From: Streptomyces aculeolatus
GTDB lineage: Bacteria > Actinomycetota > Actinomycetes > Streptomycetales > Streptomycetaceae
DNA length: 64,000 bases
NCBI RefSeq assembly: GCF_020400605.1
Contig: NZ_JAINRD010000004.1
Span: 124,001-188,000 of the forward strand
Direction of reading: 5' to 3'
Shown here: piece by piece, positions 7,370-16,105 of the stretch
Position numbering within the stretch: position 1 is the stretch's first letter
How the letters are laid out: every line of letters starts with the position of its first letter
The notes under the pieces: generated by a model
What the model saw: only the letters and a program-made list of their open reading frames with translations
Told to the model about the DNA's origin: nothing
Database searches by the model: none
Translations under genes and position numbers: made by a program

Positions 7370-9247
7370 TCAACCGCGCAGCGCACCCCAGGTGTCGGGC
7401 CCCACCTGGCCGTCGACGGCCAGCCCTTTCGCGGACTGGAACTTCCGGACCGCGGCCTCCGTGCTCTCGCCGAACATGCCGTCGACGCCGCCCGCGCCGA
7501 GGTCGTAGCCGCGGGCGCGGAGGATGCACTGGACCTGCACGACGCGCTCGCCGCTGTCGCCGTTCTGGGTGAGGGCCGTGCCCGAGTAGTACGTGCACGA
7601 ATCCCACGGGTCCGCGGGCGGCGCCGAGGTCGTGGCCGGCGTCGTCGGCTTCGCCGACGTGGCGTCGGGGCGGGTGGGCCGGGCGGTGGGGCCGGCGGTC
7701 CCGCCGGGGCTCTCGGGCGGCCGGGTCGTGCGCGTGGCGGAGGCGCTCGGGGACGGCGGTGCGGTCTCCTCGCCGTCGTCGTCCTCCGCCTCCGACGGCT
7801 TCACGTCGCCCGGCTGCTTGCTCTGCGCGGCGGGGGCGCTCGAACTCCGGTCCGCCCCGCGCGCGTTCGCGTCGCCGTCGCCGTCGTCGCCGGAGCCCAC
7901 CCACCCCGGCACGGTGAACGCCAGCGCCGCCACGGCCGCCACGGCGACGGCGGCACCGGCCAGCATCAGCGGACGGCGGCGGGCCGGGGGCCGGCCGCCG
8001 GGGGCGCCGGCGGTGCCGGGAGTGCCCTGCCCGTACGGCGTGAACGGCCCCGGCGGGGTGGGCTGCCCGTGGGGCGCGGCCTGCCCGTGGGGCGTGCCCC
8101 GGCCGGGCGTGAACGGCCCGTGCGGTGGCCCGCCCGGCCCGTACGGGCCCGGTGCCCCCGGTGCTCCCGCCACCGGCCCGGCCGCGCCGCCGGGGCCGGC
8201 CGCGGCACCCGGCGCGAATCCCGCCGCCGCGTTCAGCGCCTCCGGCGGCATCGACGGCGTATGCGACTCCGGCGCCGGGCCGAACCCGCCCGCACCCGCA
8301 CCGGCCGCCAGACCCGCCGCGCCCGTGCCGCCGACCGCTCCCAGGCCCGGGCCGAGGCCCGCGCCGCCCAGCCGCATCGTCTCCGCCGGATCCGGCAGCG
8401 GCTCCCCCGCCGCCACCGCCGCCAGCAGCCGTGCCGCGCGCAGCGCGTCCGCGCGGCGCCCCGGGTCCTTGTCCATCAGCTCCCGCAGCGCACCCGTCAG
8501 CGCGCCCGCCCGCTGCGGCTCCGGCAGCGGGTCCACGACGATCGCGCTGATCGTCGACCACGTCGACGACCGGCGGAACGGCGACATGCCCTCCACCGCC
8601 GCGTACAGCGTCGCGCCCAGCGACCACACGTCCGAGGGCGGCCCCGGCAGGTCGCCGCGGGCCCGCTCGGGCGACAGGTAGTCGATGGAGCCGACCATCT
8701 CGCCGGGGGCCGTCAGCCGCGTCGTGCCGTCGTCGCCCGGGTCGTCCATCGCGGCGATGCCGAAGTCGGTGAGGACGACGCGCCCGCCGCGCGCCAGCAG
8801 GATGTTCGCGGGCTTCACGTCGCGGTGCAGGATCCCCGCCCGGTGCGCCGCGGCCAGCGCGTCGACCACCTTGGCGCCGATGGCGGCGGCCTCCGCGGGG
8901 TCCAGCACGCCCCGCTCCCGTATCACGTCGTCCAGCGAAGGGCCGTCGACCAGCTCCATCACGATCAGGGGCCGGCCCTCGTGCTCCGTGACGTCGTGCA
9001 CGGCGATCACGCCCGGGTGGTCGACCCGGGCCGCGGCCCGCGCCTCCCGCTGCATCCGCAGCCGCAGTTCCGCCGCGTCCGGCGCCGCGCCCTCCCCGAA
9101 CGCACGCAGCTCCTTCACCGCGACCTCGCGGCCCAGGACCTCGTCCACGGCACGCCACACCGTGCCCATGCCGCCCCGCCCGAGCTGCCCCACCACGCGA
9201 TACCGCCCGGCAAGCAGCCGGACGCCCCCCGCTTCGCTCTCCCCCAC
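7370..9247 (-). CDS. Receptor Ser/Thr protein kinase with extracellular peptidoglycan-binding domain
   Basis: The 625-residue protein has a complete Hanks-type kinase domain at residues about 14-285: GRGGMG glycine loop (24-29), VAVKEL with Lys45, HRDVKPAN (141-148), DFG (161-163) and SDVW (205-208). A Pro/Gly/Ala linker of about 130 residues follows, then one transmembrane segment at about 427-447, a Ser/Thr/Pro-rich external linker, and a C-terminal peptidoglycan-binding-1-type domain (about 560-625, including VDGMFGESTEAAVRKFQ and GQVGPDTWGAL). The predicted role is sensing cell-wall material outside and phosphorylating proteins inside. It replaces the PASTA repeats of PknB with a single PG-binding module. 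It sits 134 nt downstream of the T7SS-like module on the same strand. Confidence 0.92.
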   Translation of the reverse strand: MGESEAGGVRLLAGRYRVVGQLGRGGMGTVWRAVDEVLGREVAVKELRAFGEGAAPDAAELRLRMQREARAAARVDHPGVIAVHDVTEHEGRPLIVMELVDGPSLDDVIRERGVLDPAEAAAIGAKVVDALAAAHRAGILHRDVKPANILLARGGRVVLTDFGIAAMDDPGDDGTTRLTAPGEMVGSIDYLSPERARGDLPGPPSDVWSLGATLYAAVEGMSPFRRSSTWSTISAIVVDPLPEPQRAGALTGALRELMDKDPGRRADALRAARLLAAVAAGEPLPDPAETMRLGGAGLGPGLGAVGGTGAAGLAAGAGAGGFGPAPESHTPSMPPEALNAAAGFAPGAAAGPGGAAGPVAGAPGAPGPYGPGGPPHGPFTPGRGTPHGQAAPHGQPTPPGPFTPYGQGTPGTAGAPGGRPPARRRPLMLAGAAVAVAAVAALAFTVPGWVGSGDDGDGDANARGADRSSSAPAAQSKQPGDVKPSEAEDDDGEETAPPSPSASATRTTRPPESPGGTAGPTARPTRPDATSAKPTTPATTSAPPADPWDSCTYYSGTALTQNGDSGERVVQVQCILRARGYDLGAGGVDGMFGESTEAAVRKFQSAKGLAVDGQVGPDTWGALRG

Positions 9248-9364
9248 AGCCGCCCTCTGCCGTTCGCCGCACGCACCGTGTCCGATGCGCGCACTGTGTC
9301 CGTGACCCGGGGCAGCCTAACGGGCCCGGGTGACAACGGAGTCGGGATGCGCCCACGCGCCCGC

Positions 9365-10957
9365 TCACTTCTCCGCGCCCCCCTCGCCCGCGCCCCGCAG
9401 CGCCGTGAACGCCAGCGCCGCCACCGCCAGCGACAGCACCGCGCTGATCACGCCCACCGCCGCCAGCCCGCCCGCGAACGCCTCCCGCGCCGCCCCCAGC
9501 AACTCCGCGCCCAGCGGCCCCGGCAGCTCCTCCGCCACCGCCGCCGCACCGGCCAGGGTGTCCCGCGCCGTCTCCGCCGCCGCCTCCGGCGTGCCCTCCG
9601 GCACCCCGCCGCCGACATCCGACCGGTACACCGCCGTGCCCACGCTCCCCAGCACCGCGACACCCAGCGCCACGCCCAGCTCCGAACCCGTCTCGCTGAT
9701 CGCCGACGCCGCACCCGCCTTCTCCGGAGGTGCGGAACCCACCACCAGCTCGGTGCCCAGCGCCAGCACGGGGCCGATGCCCGAGTTCACCAGCGCGTAC
9801 GCCACCGCGATCACCGCGATGTCCCCCGAACCACCCGGCTCCACCCGGCTCAGCAGCAGGAACCCCGCCGCCGCCGACACCAGCCCCGCGCCCATCACCG
9901 CCCCCGGCCCGAACCGGCGCGCGAACGCCGGCGCCGTCACCGACGCGACGATCAGCACCCCCGCCGGCGGCAGCAGCCACAGCCCCGCCCGCAGCGCCGA
10001 CTGCCCCTCCACCAACTGCAGATACTGCGTCACGAACAGGTACGTGCCGCTCACCGCCACCGTCCCCACCAGCAGGATCAGCAGCGCGCTGCGGAACGAC
10101 CGGTCGGCGAACAGCCCCAGGTCCAGCAGCGGGCTCGCCAACCGCCGCTGCCTGCGCAGGAACAGCGCCCCCGCGCCGACGCCCACCGCGGCGGCCAGCA
10201 GCGGCACGGCGGCCACCCCGTGCGCCAACTCCTTGATCGCGTACGTCGCCGGAAGCATCGTCGCCAGCGACAGCACCACGCTCGCCGCGTCCACCCGGCC
10301 CGCGCCCGGATCCCGCGACTCCGGCAGCAGCAGCGGCCCCGCCACCAGCAGCAGCACCATCACCGGGATGCCCATCAGGAACGCCGAACCCCACCAGAAG
10401 TACTCCAGCAGCGCACCGCCCGCCACCGGCCCGAGCGCGACGCCCAGGGAGAACATCGCCGCCCAGATCGCGAACGCCAGCCCCCGCTGCCGCGGGTCGA
10501 GGAAGAGGTTGCTGATCAGCGAGAGCGTCGACGGCATCAGCGTGGCACCGGCCACGCCCAGCAGCAGCCGGGCGGCGATCAGCGCCTCCGGGCCCGGCGC
10601 GTACGCGGCGGCGACGGACGCCGCGCCGAAGGCGGCGGCGCCGATCAGCAGCAGCCGGCGGCGGCCGACGCGGTCGCCGAGCGTGCCCATGGTCACCAGG
10701 AAGCCGGCGATCATGAAGCCGTAGATGTCGATGATCCACAGCATCTGCGTGTTGCTGGGCTGCAGATCGGCCGCCAGGTGCGGCACGGCGAGGTGCAGGA
10801 CGGAGACGTCGAGGGCGAGGAGCAGCGTCGGCAGGGCCAGCACCGCGAGCCCGGCCCACGCGCGCGGCCCGGCACGCTCGCCGGCGCCGGTTCCGGCGGT
10901 GCCGCCCGGGTCGGGGGCGCCGGGGGCGTCGGTGCCGGGGGTGAGATCGGTGTTCAC
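9365..10957 (-). CDS. MFS multidrug-type exporter (DHA2, 14 TM)
   Basis: This 530-residue protein starts at a GTG (VNTDLTPG) 6 nt after GAAGGA. It shows the EmrB/QacA pattern: about 14 hydrophobic segments, TM1 LDVSVLHLAVPHLAADL, the motif A loop GTLGDRVGRRRLL, and the motif C region LGVALGPVAGGALLE. Family members export hydrophobic drugs or natural products by proton antiport in the cytoplasmic membrane. It is divergent from the SARP/NB-ARC regulator at 11146, with 188 nt between starts, so control by that regulator is plausible but unproven. Confidence 0.92.
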   Translation of the reverse strand: MNTDLTPGTDAPGAPDPGGTAGTGAGERAGPRAWAGLAVLALPTLLLALDVSVLHLAVPHLAADLQPSNTQMLWIIDIYGFMIAGFLVTMGTLGDRVGRRRLLLIGAAAFGAASVAAAYAPGPEALIAARLLLGVAGATLMPSTLSLISNLFLDPRQRGLAFAIWAAMFSLGVALGPVAGGALLEYFWWGSAFLMGIPVMVLLLVAGPLLLPESRDPGAGRVDAASVVLSLATMLPATYAIKELAHGVAAVPLLAAAVGVGAGALFLRRQRRLASPLLDLGLFADRSFRSALLILLVGTVAVSGTYLFVTQYLQLVEGQSALRAGLWLLPPAGVLIVASVTAPAFARRFGPGAVMGAGLVSAAAGFLLLSRVEPGGSGDIAVIAVAYALVNSGIGPVLALGTELVVGSAPPEKAGAASAISETGSELGVALGVAVLGSVGTAVYRSDVGGGVPEGTPEAAAETARDTLAGAAAVAEELPGPLGAELLGAAREAFAGGLAAVGVISAVLSLAVAALAFTALRGAGEGGAEK

Positions 10958-10985
10958 AAGGATCCCTTCGGGGTGGACGGACGGC

Positions 10986-11003
10986 TCGGTGCCGCGGAAC
11001 CGA
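10986..11003. promoter_or_regulatory. Near-perfect 18-bp palindrome between exporter and SARP gene
   Basis: TCGGTGCCG and CGGAACCGA are inverted copies with one mismatched pair and no spacer. The site lies in the 188-nt divergent intergenic region, 29 nt upstream of the exporter start. It is a candidate operator for a dimeric repressor. It does not look like the direct heptamer repeats usually bound by SARPs. Confidence 0.4.
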
Positions 11004-11145
11004 CTGTGCGACCCGCCTCTCTCGGTCCACTCCGGATCCGCTCTCGGACGCCGCCCCGGCACCCCCGCGCCGACCGCCGCGCACACCGGGTGACGGCCCG
11101 TGCACGGCGGCGCGCGTTGTCGGACCCGCTGCGTACCGTTGAGGC

Positions 11146-14100
11146 ATGCGATACGGGGTCCTCGGTCCACTGGCGGTGTGGACGGACGCCGGCGAACCGG
11201 TCAAGGTCGCCGAGCGGAAGGTCCGCGCGCTCCTCGCCGACCTCCTGGCGCACGAGGGCCGCACCGTCTCCGCCGGCCGGCTCGTCGAGGACCTGTGGCC
11301 CACCGGCACCCGCCCCGCGAACCCGGCCGCCACCCTCCAGACCCGCGTCTGGCAACTGCGCCGCACACTCGCCGCCGCCGAACCCGCCGCCCGCGACCAG
11401 GTCGTACGCGAACACGGCGGCTACCGCCTCGCCGCCGCCCCCGAGTCCGTCGACGCCGGCCGCTTCGCCGCCCTGACCGCCCGGGCCCGTACGACCGCCG
11501 ACCCGCACGTGCGGGCGGCGCGGCTGCGGGAGGCGCTCGCGCTGTGGCGCGGCGGCGCCTACGAGGACGTCGCCGACCAGGACTTCGCCCGCGCCGAAGC
11601 GGCACGGCTGGAGGAGAACCGGCTGACCGCCGTCGAGGAGCTCGCCCACGCCCGGCTCGCCCTCGGCGAGCACGGCCCGCTCGCCGCCGAACTGGGCGGC
11701 CTCGTCGACCGCCACCCGCTGCGGGAACGGCTGCGCGCCGCACACATGACGGCGCTGTACCGGGCCGGGCGGCAGAGCGAAGCCCTCGCCGCCTACGGCG
11801 ACCTGCGCCGCCGCCTCGCCCGCGACCTCGGCCTGGAGCCCGGTCCCGAGCTGGCCGCGCTGCAACGGGCGATCCTGGCGCAGGACCCGGCACTGGACGC
11901 CGACGCGGGAACGGGCACGCGCGCGGAAGCGGGCGGGCGAAGGGACGCGCGGACAGCGGCCCCGGGCACGGACGGCACCGGACTCCCCGCGGGGGCACCC
12001 CCGGCGCGCCCCGCCCCGCCGCCGTCCAACCTCCCCGCCCCCGTCACCGAACTCGTCGGCCGCGACCGGGAACTCACCGACGTACGCAAACTCCTCCGCA
12101 CCGAACGCCTCGTCACCCTCGGCGGCCCCGGCGGCGTCGGCAAGACCCGCCTCGCCCTCGAAGCCGCCGCCCGGGCCCTCGCCGACGCACCGCCCGGCCT
12201 CCCGGGCGACTTCCCCGACGGCGTGTGGCTCGCCGAACTCGCCGGCCGCCGCTGCCACGACGACCCCGCCGACGCCCTCGCCCAGGTCCTCGGCGTCCAC
12301 GACACCGGCGGCCGCCCCACCCACGACGTCCTCGCCGACGCCGTACGCGCCAAACGGCTCCTCCTCGTCCTCGACAACTGCGAGCACCTCGTCGAGGCCG
12401 TCGCCCCGCTCGCCGCCCGCCTCCTGCGCGCCGCCCCCGGCCTGCGCATCCTCGCCACCAGCCAGGAACCGCTCGCCATCGCCGGCGAAACCCTCTACGC
12501 GGTACCGCCGCTCACCCTGCCCCCGCACCACCCCGCCGCACCCGCCGCCACCGCGGCCGGCACCGCCGCCCTGGGCGCCGCGCCCTCCGCCGAATGCCTC
12601 CAGGAGTCCAGCGCCGTACGGCTCTTCCTCGCCCGCGCCGCCGCCGCGGCCCCCGGCTTCCAGCTCGAACCCGGCAACGCCGCCGCCGTCGCCGCCGTCT
12701 GCCGCCGCCTCGACGGCATCCCCCTCGCGCTCGAACTCGCCGCCACCCGCGTCCGCGCCCTCGGCGTCCACCGCCTCGCCGAACGCCTCGACGACCGCTT
12801 CCGCGTCCTGGCCGCAGGCAGCACCCGCCGGGACGCGCCCGAACGGCAGCGCACGCTCCGCGCGATGATCGAGTGGAGCTGGGAACTGCTCGCCCCCGCC
12901 GAACAGGCCGTCCTGCGCCGCCTCTCCGTCTTCGCCGCCGGCGCCACCCTGCCCGCCGCCGAAGCCGTCTGCGCCGGCACCGACATCGACCCCGCCGACG
13001 TCGCCGACCTCCTCGCCCGCCTCGTCGACCGCTCCCTCGTCGTCACCGCCCCCGGACCGGAAGGCCCCCGCTACGGGCTGCTGGAATCCGTCGCCGCCTA
13101 CGGCCTCGAAGAGCTGACCGCCGCCGGCGAACACCCCCGCGCGCTACGCGACCACGCCACCCACTACGCCGACCTCGCCCAGCGTGCCGCACCCCACCTC
13201 TTCACCCGCGCCCAGACCCGCTGGCTGACGACCCTCGACGCCGAAGCGGCCGACCTGCGCCGCGCCCTGGACACCGCCACGACGACGGGCGACGCCGCGC
13301 CGGCCCTGCGCCTGGCGAACGCACTCGCGTGGTACTGGTTCCTGCGCGGCCGGCACCGCGAGAGCACCCGGGCGCTGGCCCGCGCCCTGGAGACGGGCAC
13401 GCCCGGGGCCCCGGACGACGGGAGCGACCGCGTGGCCGCGCTGCGGGCCACCGTCGCCGCCTGGCACGCCGGCTTCGCGCTGCTGGACGCCGCGGTCCGC
13501 ACCCCGGCCGGACCCGGCGAACCCGCCGCGGCGGGCGGAGCACCCGGACCGGGCGGACCGGCCGGGGCAGCCGGAACGGAAGGATCAGCCGGGCCGCACG
13601 AGGCGTACCGGAACGACCGGAAGGACGACGGGAGCGGGTGGCCGGACGGCCGCGGCGGCACCGGCCCGGCGGCCCCGGGACCGGAGTTCCCCGGCGACGC
13701 CGCCGACACCCGGGCCGTGTGGTTCCTCGCCCACGCCGAGTCGAACTTCGGCAGCATCGCCCGCGCCGCCGTGCTCGCCGACCGGACGCTGGCCGAGTTC
13801 CGTACCCGCGGCGACCGCTGGGGCGAAGCCGCCGCGCTCGTCGTCCAGGCGACCGTGGCACTCTTCCGCGGCGATCTCGCCGCACTCGCGCGGAACTCCG
13901 CCACCGCCGCCCGCGCCTTCGACGAACTGGGCGAGGACTGGGGCCGGCTCGAAGCCGGCGAGGCCATGGCGGAACACGCCGAGATCACCGGCGACTACGC
14001 GCGCGCCGCGCGCCTGCACCGCGACGACGCCCGCCGGGCCGGGGAACTCGGCCTGTGGGCCCAGCAGTCGTACCGGCTCACCGGACTCGGCCGGATCACC

Positions 14101-14721
14101 ATGCTCACCGGCGACCTCGACGAGTCGCGGCGGCTGCACGAGCGGGCCATGGCGCTGGCCACCGCGCACTTCGACCCGGCGGGCGAGGAGTTCGCCGAGA
14201 TCGGCCTCGGGATGGTGGCCCGCAGGGCCGGCCGCCCCGAGGCCGCCGAGGCGCACCTGTACCCCTGGCTTCGGTGGTGGCGCGGACTCGGCTGCTCGGC
14301 GGCCCCGCGGGGCGTGGCGCTGATCGCGGCGGAGCTGGGCTTCGTCGCCGAACAGCGCGGGGACGCCGAGGAGGCGCGGGCCATGCAGCGCGAGGGGCTG
14401 GCCGCCGCGCTCGTCTCGGGGGACCCGCGGGCCGCGGCGCTGGCGCTGGAGGGGCTGGCGGGCGTCGAGACGCTGACCGGCGCTCACCTGCCCGCCGCCC
14501 GGCTCCTCGGCACCGCCGCCGCCCTGCGCACGGCGGCGGGCGCGCCGCTGCCGGCGGCGGAACGGGGCGACGTCGACCGCATCACGGCCCGCGCGACGGC
14601 GGGCGTGGGCGCGGCGGCCTTCGCCGCGGCCCACGAACAGGGCCGCGGCATGGCCCTGACCGACCACCCGGCGACACACCCCGCGCCGTCCCCGGCGGCA
14701 GCCGCCACCGCCACGCCGTAA
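11146..14721 (+). CDS. AfsR/SARP-type transcriptional regulator with NB-ARC and TPR regions
   Basis: The 1191-residue protein starts at ATG after TTGAGG. Residues about 1-95 form the winged-helix OmpR-type DNA-binding domain (RYGVLGPLAVW, RTVSAGRLVEDLWP, EHGGYRL). Residues about 97-245 are the bacterial transcriptional activation domain ending ARDLGLEPGPELAALQ. The ATPase part has Walker A GGPGGVGKTR near residue 325 and Walker B LLLVLDNCEH near 405. The C-terminal 500 residues are helical repeats of TPR character. Family members activate secondary-metabolite or transporter genes, often at a global level. The long Gly/Pro-rich insert around residues 785-850 is low complexity. The adjacent exporter is the obvious local target candidate. 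Confidence 0.93.
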   Translation: MRYGVLGPLAVWTDAGEPVKVAERKVRALLADLLAHEGRTVSAGRLVEDLWPTGTRPANPAATLQTRVWQLRRTLAAAEPAARDQVVREHGGYRLAAAPESVDAGRFAALTARARTTADPHVRAARLREALALWRGGAYEDVADQDFARAEAARLEENRLTAVEELAHARLALGEHGPLAAELGGLVDRHPLRERLRAAHMTALYRAGRQSEALAAYGDLRRRLARDLGLEPGPELAALQRAILAQDPALDADAGTGTRAEAGGRRDARTAAPGTDGTGLPAGAPPARPAPPPSNLPAPVTELVGRDRELTDVRKLLRTERLVTLGGPGGVGKTRLALEAAARALADAPPGLPGDFPDGVWLAELAGRRCHDDPADALAQVLGVHDTGGRPTHDVLADAVRAKRLLLVLDNCEHLVEAVAPLAARLLRAAPGLRILATSQEPLAIAGETLYAVPPLTLPPHHPAAPAATAAGTAALGAAPSAECLQESSAVRLFLARAAAAAPGFQLEPGNAAAVAAVCRRLDGIPLALELAATRVRALGVHRLAERLDDRFRVLAAGSTRRDAPERQRTLRAMIEWSWELLAPAEQAVLRRLSVFAAGATLPAAEAVCAGTDIDPADVADLLARLVDRSLVVTAPGPEGPRYGLLESVAAYGLEELTAAGEHPRALRDHATHYADLAQRAAPHLFTRAQTRWLTTLDAEAADLRRALDTATTTGDAAPALRLANALAWYWFLRGRHRESTRALARALETGTPGAPDDGSDRVAALRATVAAWHAGFALLDAAVRTPAGPGEPAAAGGAPGPGGPAGAAGTEGSAGPHEAYRNDRKDDGSGWPDGRGGTGPAAPGPEFPGDAADTRAVWFLAHAESNFGSIARAAVLADRTLAEFRTRGDRWGEAAALVVQATVALFRGDLAALARNSATAARAFDELGEDWGRLEAGEAMAEHAEITGDYARAARLHRDDARRAGELGLWAQQSYRLTGLGRITMLTGDLDESRRLHERAMALATAHFDPAGEEFAEIGLGMVARRAGRPEAAEAHLYPWLRWWRGLGCSAAPRGVALIAAELGFVAEQRGDAEEARAMQREGLAAALVSGDPRAAALALEGLAGVETLTGAHLPAARLLGTAAALRTAAGAPLPAAERGDVDRITARATAGVGAAAFAAAHEQGRGMALTDHPATHPAPSPAAAATATP

Positions 14722-14790
14722 CACCCGGGGGATGCCCGGAGGATGCCCGGGGGCACGCTCGCGGCCGACGCCCGGCCGGCCTCTCCCCCG

Positions 14791-15981
14791 CTACCCCTCC
14801 GTCGCGGGGCTCGGCTTCGCCGGCGCCTGCTTCACCGGCGCCACCACCGGTGCCGGTGCCGCCGCCTCCGCCGGCCGGCCGCCGCTCCCGCCCGGCTGCG
14901 GGCTGCGCTCCGGGGCGGCGATCTCCTGCCACCACGGCGTCACCGGCAGCGTCGGCGCGGACGGCTCGAAGGGCTCGCCGGGCCGCGGGATCGCGGCCCG
15001 CACACCGCCCGCGGCCGCCGCGGCGGCGGTGCGCTCGGCGGGCTCCTCCCAGCGGTGCGGGGCGAGGTTGAACGTGCCCCAGTGGATGGGCAGCAGCACC
15101 CCGCCGCGCAGGTCGAGATGGGCCCGTACGCCCTCCTCCGGGGTCATGTGGATGTCCGGCCAGAAGTCGCTGTACGCGCCGATCTGCACCATCGCCGCGT
15201 CGAACGGGCCGTGTTCCGCGCCGATGTCGGCGAAGCCGGGGAAGTAGCCGGTGTCGCCGCTGTGGAACACCCGGTGCTCCGGGCCGCGCACGGACCAGGA
15301 GGCCCACAGGGTGCGCTGCTTGTTGCGGATGCCGCGGCCGCAGAAGTGGCGGGCGGGCGTCGCGGTGAGGGTCAGGCCGGCGACCTCGGTGGACTCGTGC
15401 CAGTCCAGCTCCGCGATGCGGTCCTGCGGGACGCCCCAGCGCTCCAGGTGGGCGCCGACGCCGAGCGGCACCGCGAACAGCACGTCGGGCGCGACGGCCT
15501 TGCGGAGTTCGCGGACGGTCGACATGTCGAGGTGGTCGTAGTGGTCGTGGGAGATGACGACCGCGTCGAGCGGGCCGAGTTCGCCGAGCGGCAGGGGTAC
15601 GCGGTGGAAGCGGCGCGGGCCGGCGAAGGAGAACGGCGAGCAGCGCTCCCCGAAGACCGGGTCGAAGAGGACGCGGCGGCCGTCGATCTCGGCGAGGACC
15701 GTGGCGTGGCCGAGCCACGTCAGGCGCAGCCCGCCGGCCGGCGGGGCGGACAGATCGGGGCGCTGCACGGGGACGGGGCCCGCGGGCTTGCGGCCTTCGC
15801 GGCGGAGCAGGGCGCGGAACATCTCGCCGCGGGAACCGCCGCCGGGCTGCGGGCCGATGGCGGCCGGAAGGGGGTTGCGGAACGCGCCCGCCGCCGGGTC
15901 GTAGTTCGGTGAGTTGAGGATCCGCGCCAACCGGGCACCCGCCGGCTCGGCGCCGAACGACGCGGGGCGAACTCGACGCAT
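14791..15981 (-). CDS. MBL-fold metal-dependent hydrolase (NAPE-PLD/UlaG-like)
   Basis: This 396-residue protein starts at ATG after GGAG. It has a Zn-binding beta-lactamase-like core: LTWLGHATVLAEIDG, the metal motif SHDHYDHLD (HxHxDH class), RHFCGRG, HSGDTGYFPGF and PIHWGTFNLAPH. This order and the length match the N-acyl-phosphatidylethanolamine phospholipase D-like/Lactamase_B_2 branch, whose bacterial substrates are mostly unknown. The last 40 residues are an Ala/Pro-rich tail not needed for the fold. It is divergent from the aldo/keto reductase and shares with it a 124-nt promoter region that contains a perfect inverted repeat. Confidence 0.9.
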   Translation of the reverse strand: MRRVRPASFGAEPAGARLARILNSPNYDPAAGAFRNPLPAAIGPQPGGGSRGEMFRALLRREGRKPAGPVPVQRPDLSAPPAGGLRLTWLGHATVLAEIDGRRVLFDPVFGERCSPFSFAGPRRFHRVPLPLGELGPLDAVVISHDHYDHLDMSTVRELRKAVAPDVLFAVPLGVGAHLERWGVPQDRIAELDWHESTEVAGLTLTATPARHFCGRGIRNKQRTLWASWSVRGPEHRVFHSGDTGYFPGFADIGAEHGPFDAAMVQIGAYSDFWPDIHMTPEEGVRAHLDLRGGVLLPIHWGTFNLAPHRWEEPAERTAAAAAAGGVRAAIPRPGEPFEPSAPTLPVTPWWQEIAAPERSPQPGGSGGRPAEAAAPAPVVAPVKQAPAKPSPATEG

Positions 15982-16060
15982 GGGCTACTCCTTGGTCTCG
16001 GACTGTGGGGTCAACGGCGGCGGGGACGACGGTGTTCCGGATCACGTGAGAATGTAGCAC

Positions 16061-16082
16061 TGACAGATTTTGACATCTGTCA
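16061..16082. promoter_or_regulatory. Perfect inverted repeat, candidate repressor operator
   Basis: TGACAGAT and ATCTGTCA are perfect 8-bp arms around a 6-nt spacer. The second arm and spacer overlap a consensus -35 hexamer (16070-16075), so a bound protein would block the aldo/keto reductase promoter. The site lies in the divergent region and may also affect the metallo-hydrolase gene. Arm size and symmetry suit a TetR or MarR-type dimer; the TetR gene at 17320 is a candidate. Confidence 0.72.
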
Positions 16083-16098
16083 TTCGTCATTCCATACT
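16070..16098 (+). promoter_or_regulatory. Sigma-70-like promoter of the aldo/keto reductase gene, probably leaderless
   Basis: TTGACA at 16070-16075 is separated by 17 nt from CATACT at 16093-16098. Transcription from about 7 nt downstream would begin at or next to the ATG at 16106, giving a leaderless mRNA. This agrees with the absence of a ribosome binding site before that ATG. Confidence 0.7.
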
Positions 16099-16105
16099 TG
16101 TCACC

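Noticed and set aside
7338..11366. Minus-strand frame of about 1340 codons over kinase and exporter genes
   Set aside because: Arg/Gly/Pro-rich with no domain, antisense-frame artefact of high G+C.
9365..14721. Exporter plus SARP as a secondary-metabolite cluster
   Set aside because: No biosynthetic enzyme genes on either side.
11100..15071. Plus-strand frame of about 1320 codons over the SARP gene
   Set aside because: Almost wholly Arg/Pro; the AfsR-like frame at 11146 carries all recognisable motifs.
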